Shown: positions 6,906 to 6,996 of the stretch, piece by piece
How positions within the stretch are numbered: the first letter of the stretch is position 1
Layout: the number at the start of each line of letters is the position of its first letter
DNA from: Gammaproteobacteria bacterium
Lineage (GTDB): Bacteria; Pseudomonadota; Gammaproteobacteria; DSM-19610
DNA length: 6,996 bases
Reading direction: 5' to 3'
Assembly: GCA_030618475.1 (NCBI GenBank)
Contig: JAUXDG010000147.1
Span: 1 to 6,996, forward strand
Notes under the pieces: generated by a model
What the model saw: the letters and a program-made list of their open reading frames with translations, nothing else
What the model was told of the DNA's origin: nothing
Database searches by the model: none
Translations under genes and position numbers: made by a program

Positions 6906-6996
6906 TTATGCTGCCCCTAGGAGCCTGTCCGAGAATAGACTGATCTACTGCGGATAAGCCTGGTTGGCCAGATTTCCCGATCATTTTCGTTAAATA
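6906..6996 (-). promoter_or_regulatory. upstream region of the transporter gene, possible edge of a dispersed element
   Basis: No gene is visible in these 91 bases. On the minus strand they hold the transporter ribosome site AGGGG (6918-6914), a 6-bp palindrome CCTAGG (6916-6921) and weak -10-like candidates such as TATTCT near 6939-6934, without a clear -35. The plus-strand string from about 6918 to 6938, starting TAGGAGCCTGTCCGAGAA, reminds me of short sequences found at ends of insertion elements, but there is no paired inverted repeat or transposase in view. Promoter and element identity are both weak inference. Confidence 0.25.

Overview
The window holds four complete genes in two convergent pairs and reads as ordinary chromosomal DNA from a moderately GC-rich proteobacterium. 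I infer a gammaproteobacterium, from the E. coli-like two-domain N-terminus of the branching enzyme and from a REP-type hairpin with a GTAG head. The genus cannot be named from the sequence. No tRNA, rRNA, CRISPR array, transposase or phage gene is visible.

Left half, plus strand: a leader of about 180 bases contains a CA-rich stretch without G, a weak -10-like hexamer and a 6-bp dyad. It is followed by glgB (glycogen branching enzyme) and, 4 bases after its stop, glgX (glycogen debranching enzyme). Both have all GH13 catalytic residues and look fully functional. The pair is almost certainly one operon. GlgB makes alpha-1,6 branches and GlgX removes the short outer branches left after phosphorylase trimming, so together they set the branching pattern and turnover of glycogen. 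No glgC, glgA or glgP is in the window.

Right half, minus strand: a 449-residue membrane transporter of the ATP/ADP-translocase-like branch of the MFS is transcribed first. It is followed 65 bases later by an aldo/keto reductase with a twin-arginine signal peptide. The gap carries a compact REP-like hairpin whose GTAG head supplies the stop codon of the transporter gene. The two genes may be co-transcribed; a functional link is not evident. The transporter gene contains a run of nine G/C bases inside its most conserved motif.

The two pairs meet tail to tail across 66 bases (4504-4569) in which I see no convincing terminator. The last 91 bases (6906-6996) form the upstream region of the transporter and may include the edge of a dispersed element. 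I found no previously undescribed system. The points worth a second look are the REP-derived stop codon, the stepping-stone start/stop overlaps between glgB and glgX, the exported aldo/keto reductase and the homopolymer run.
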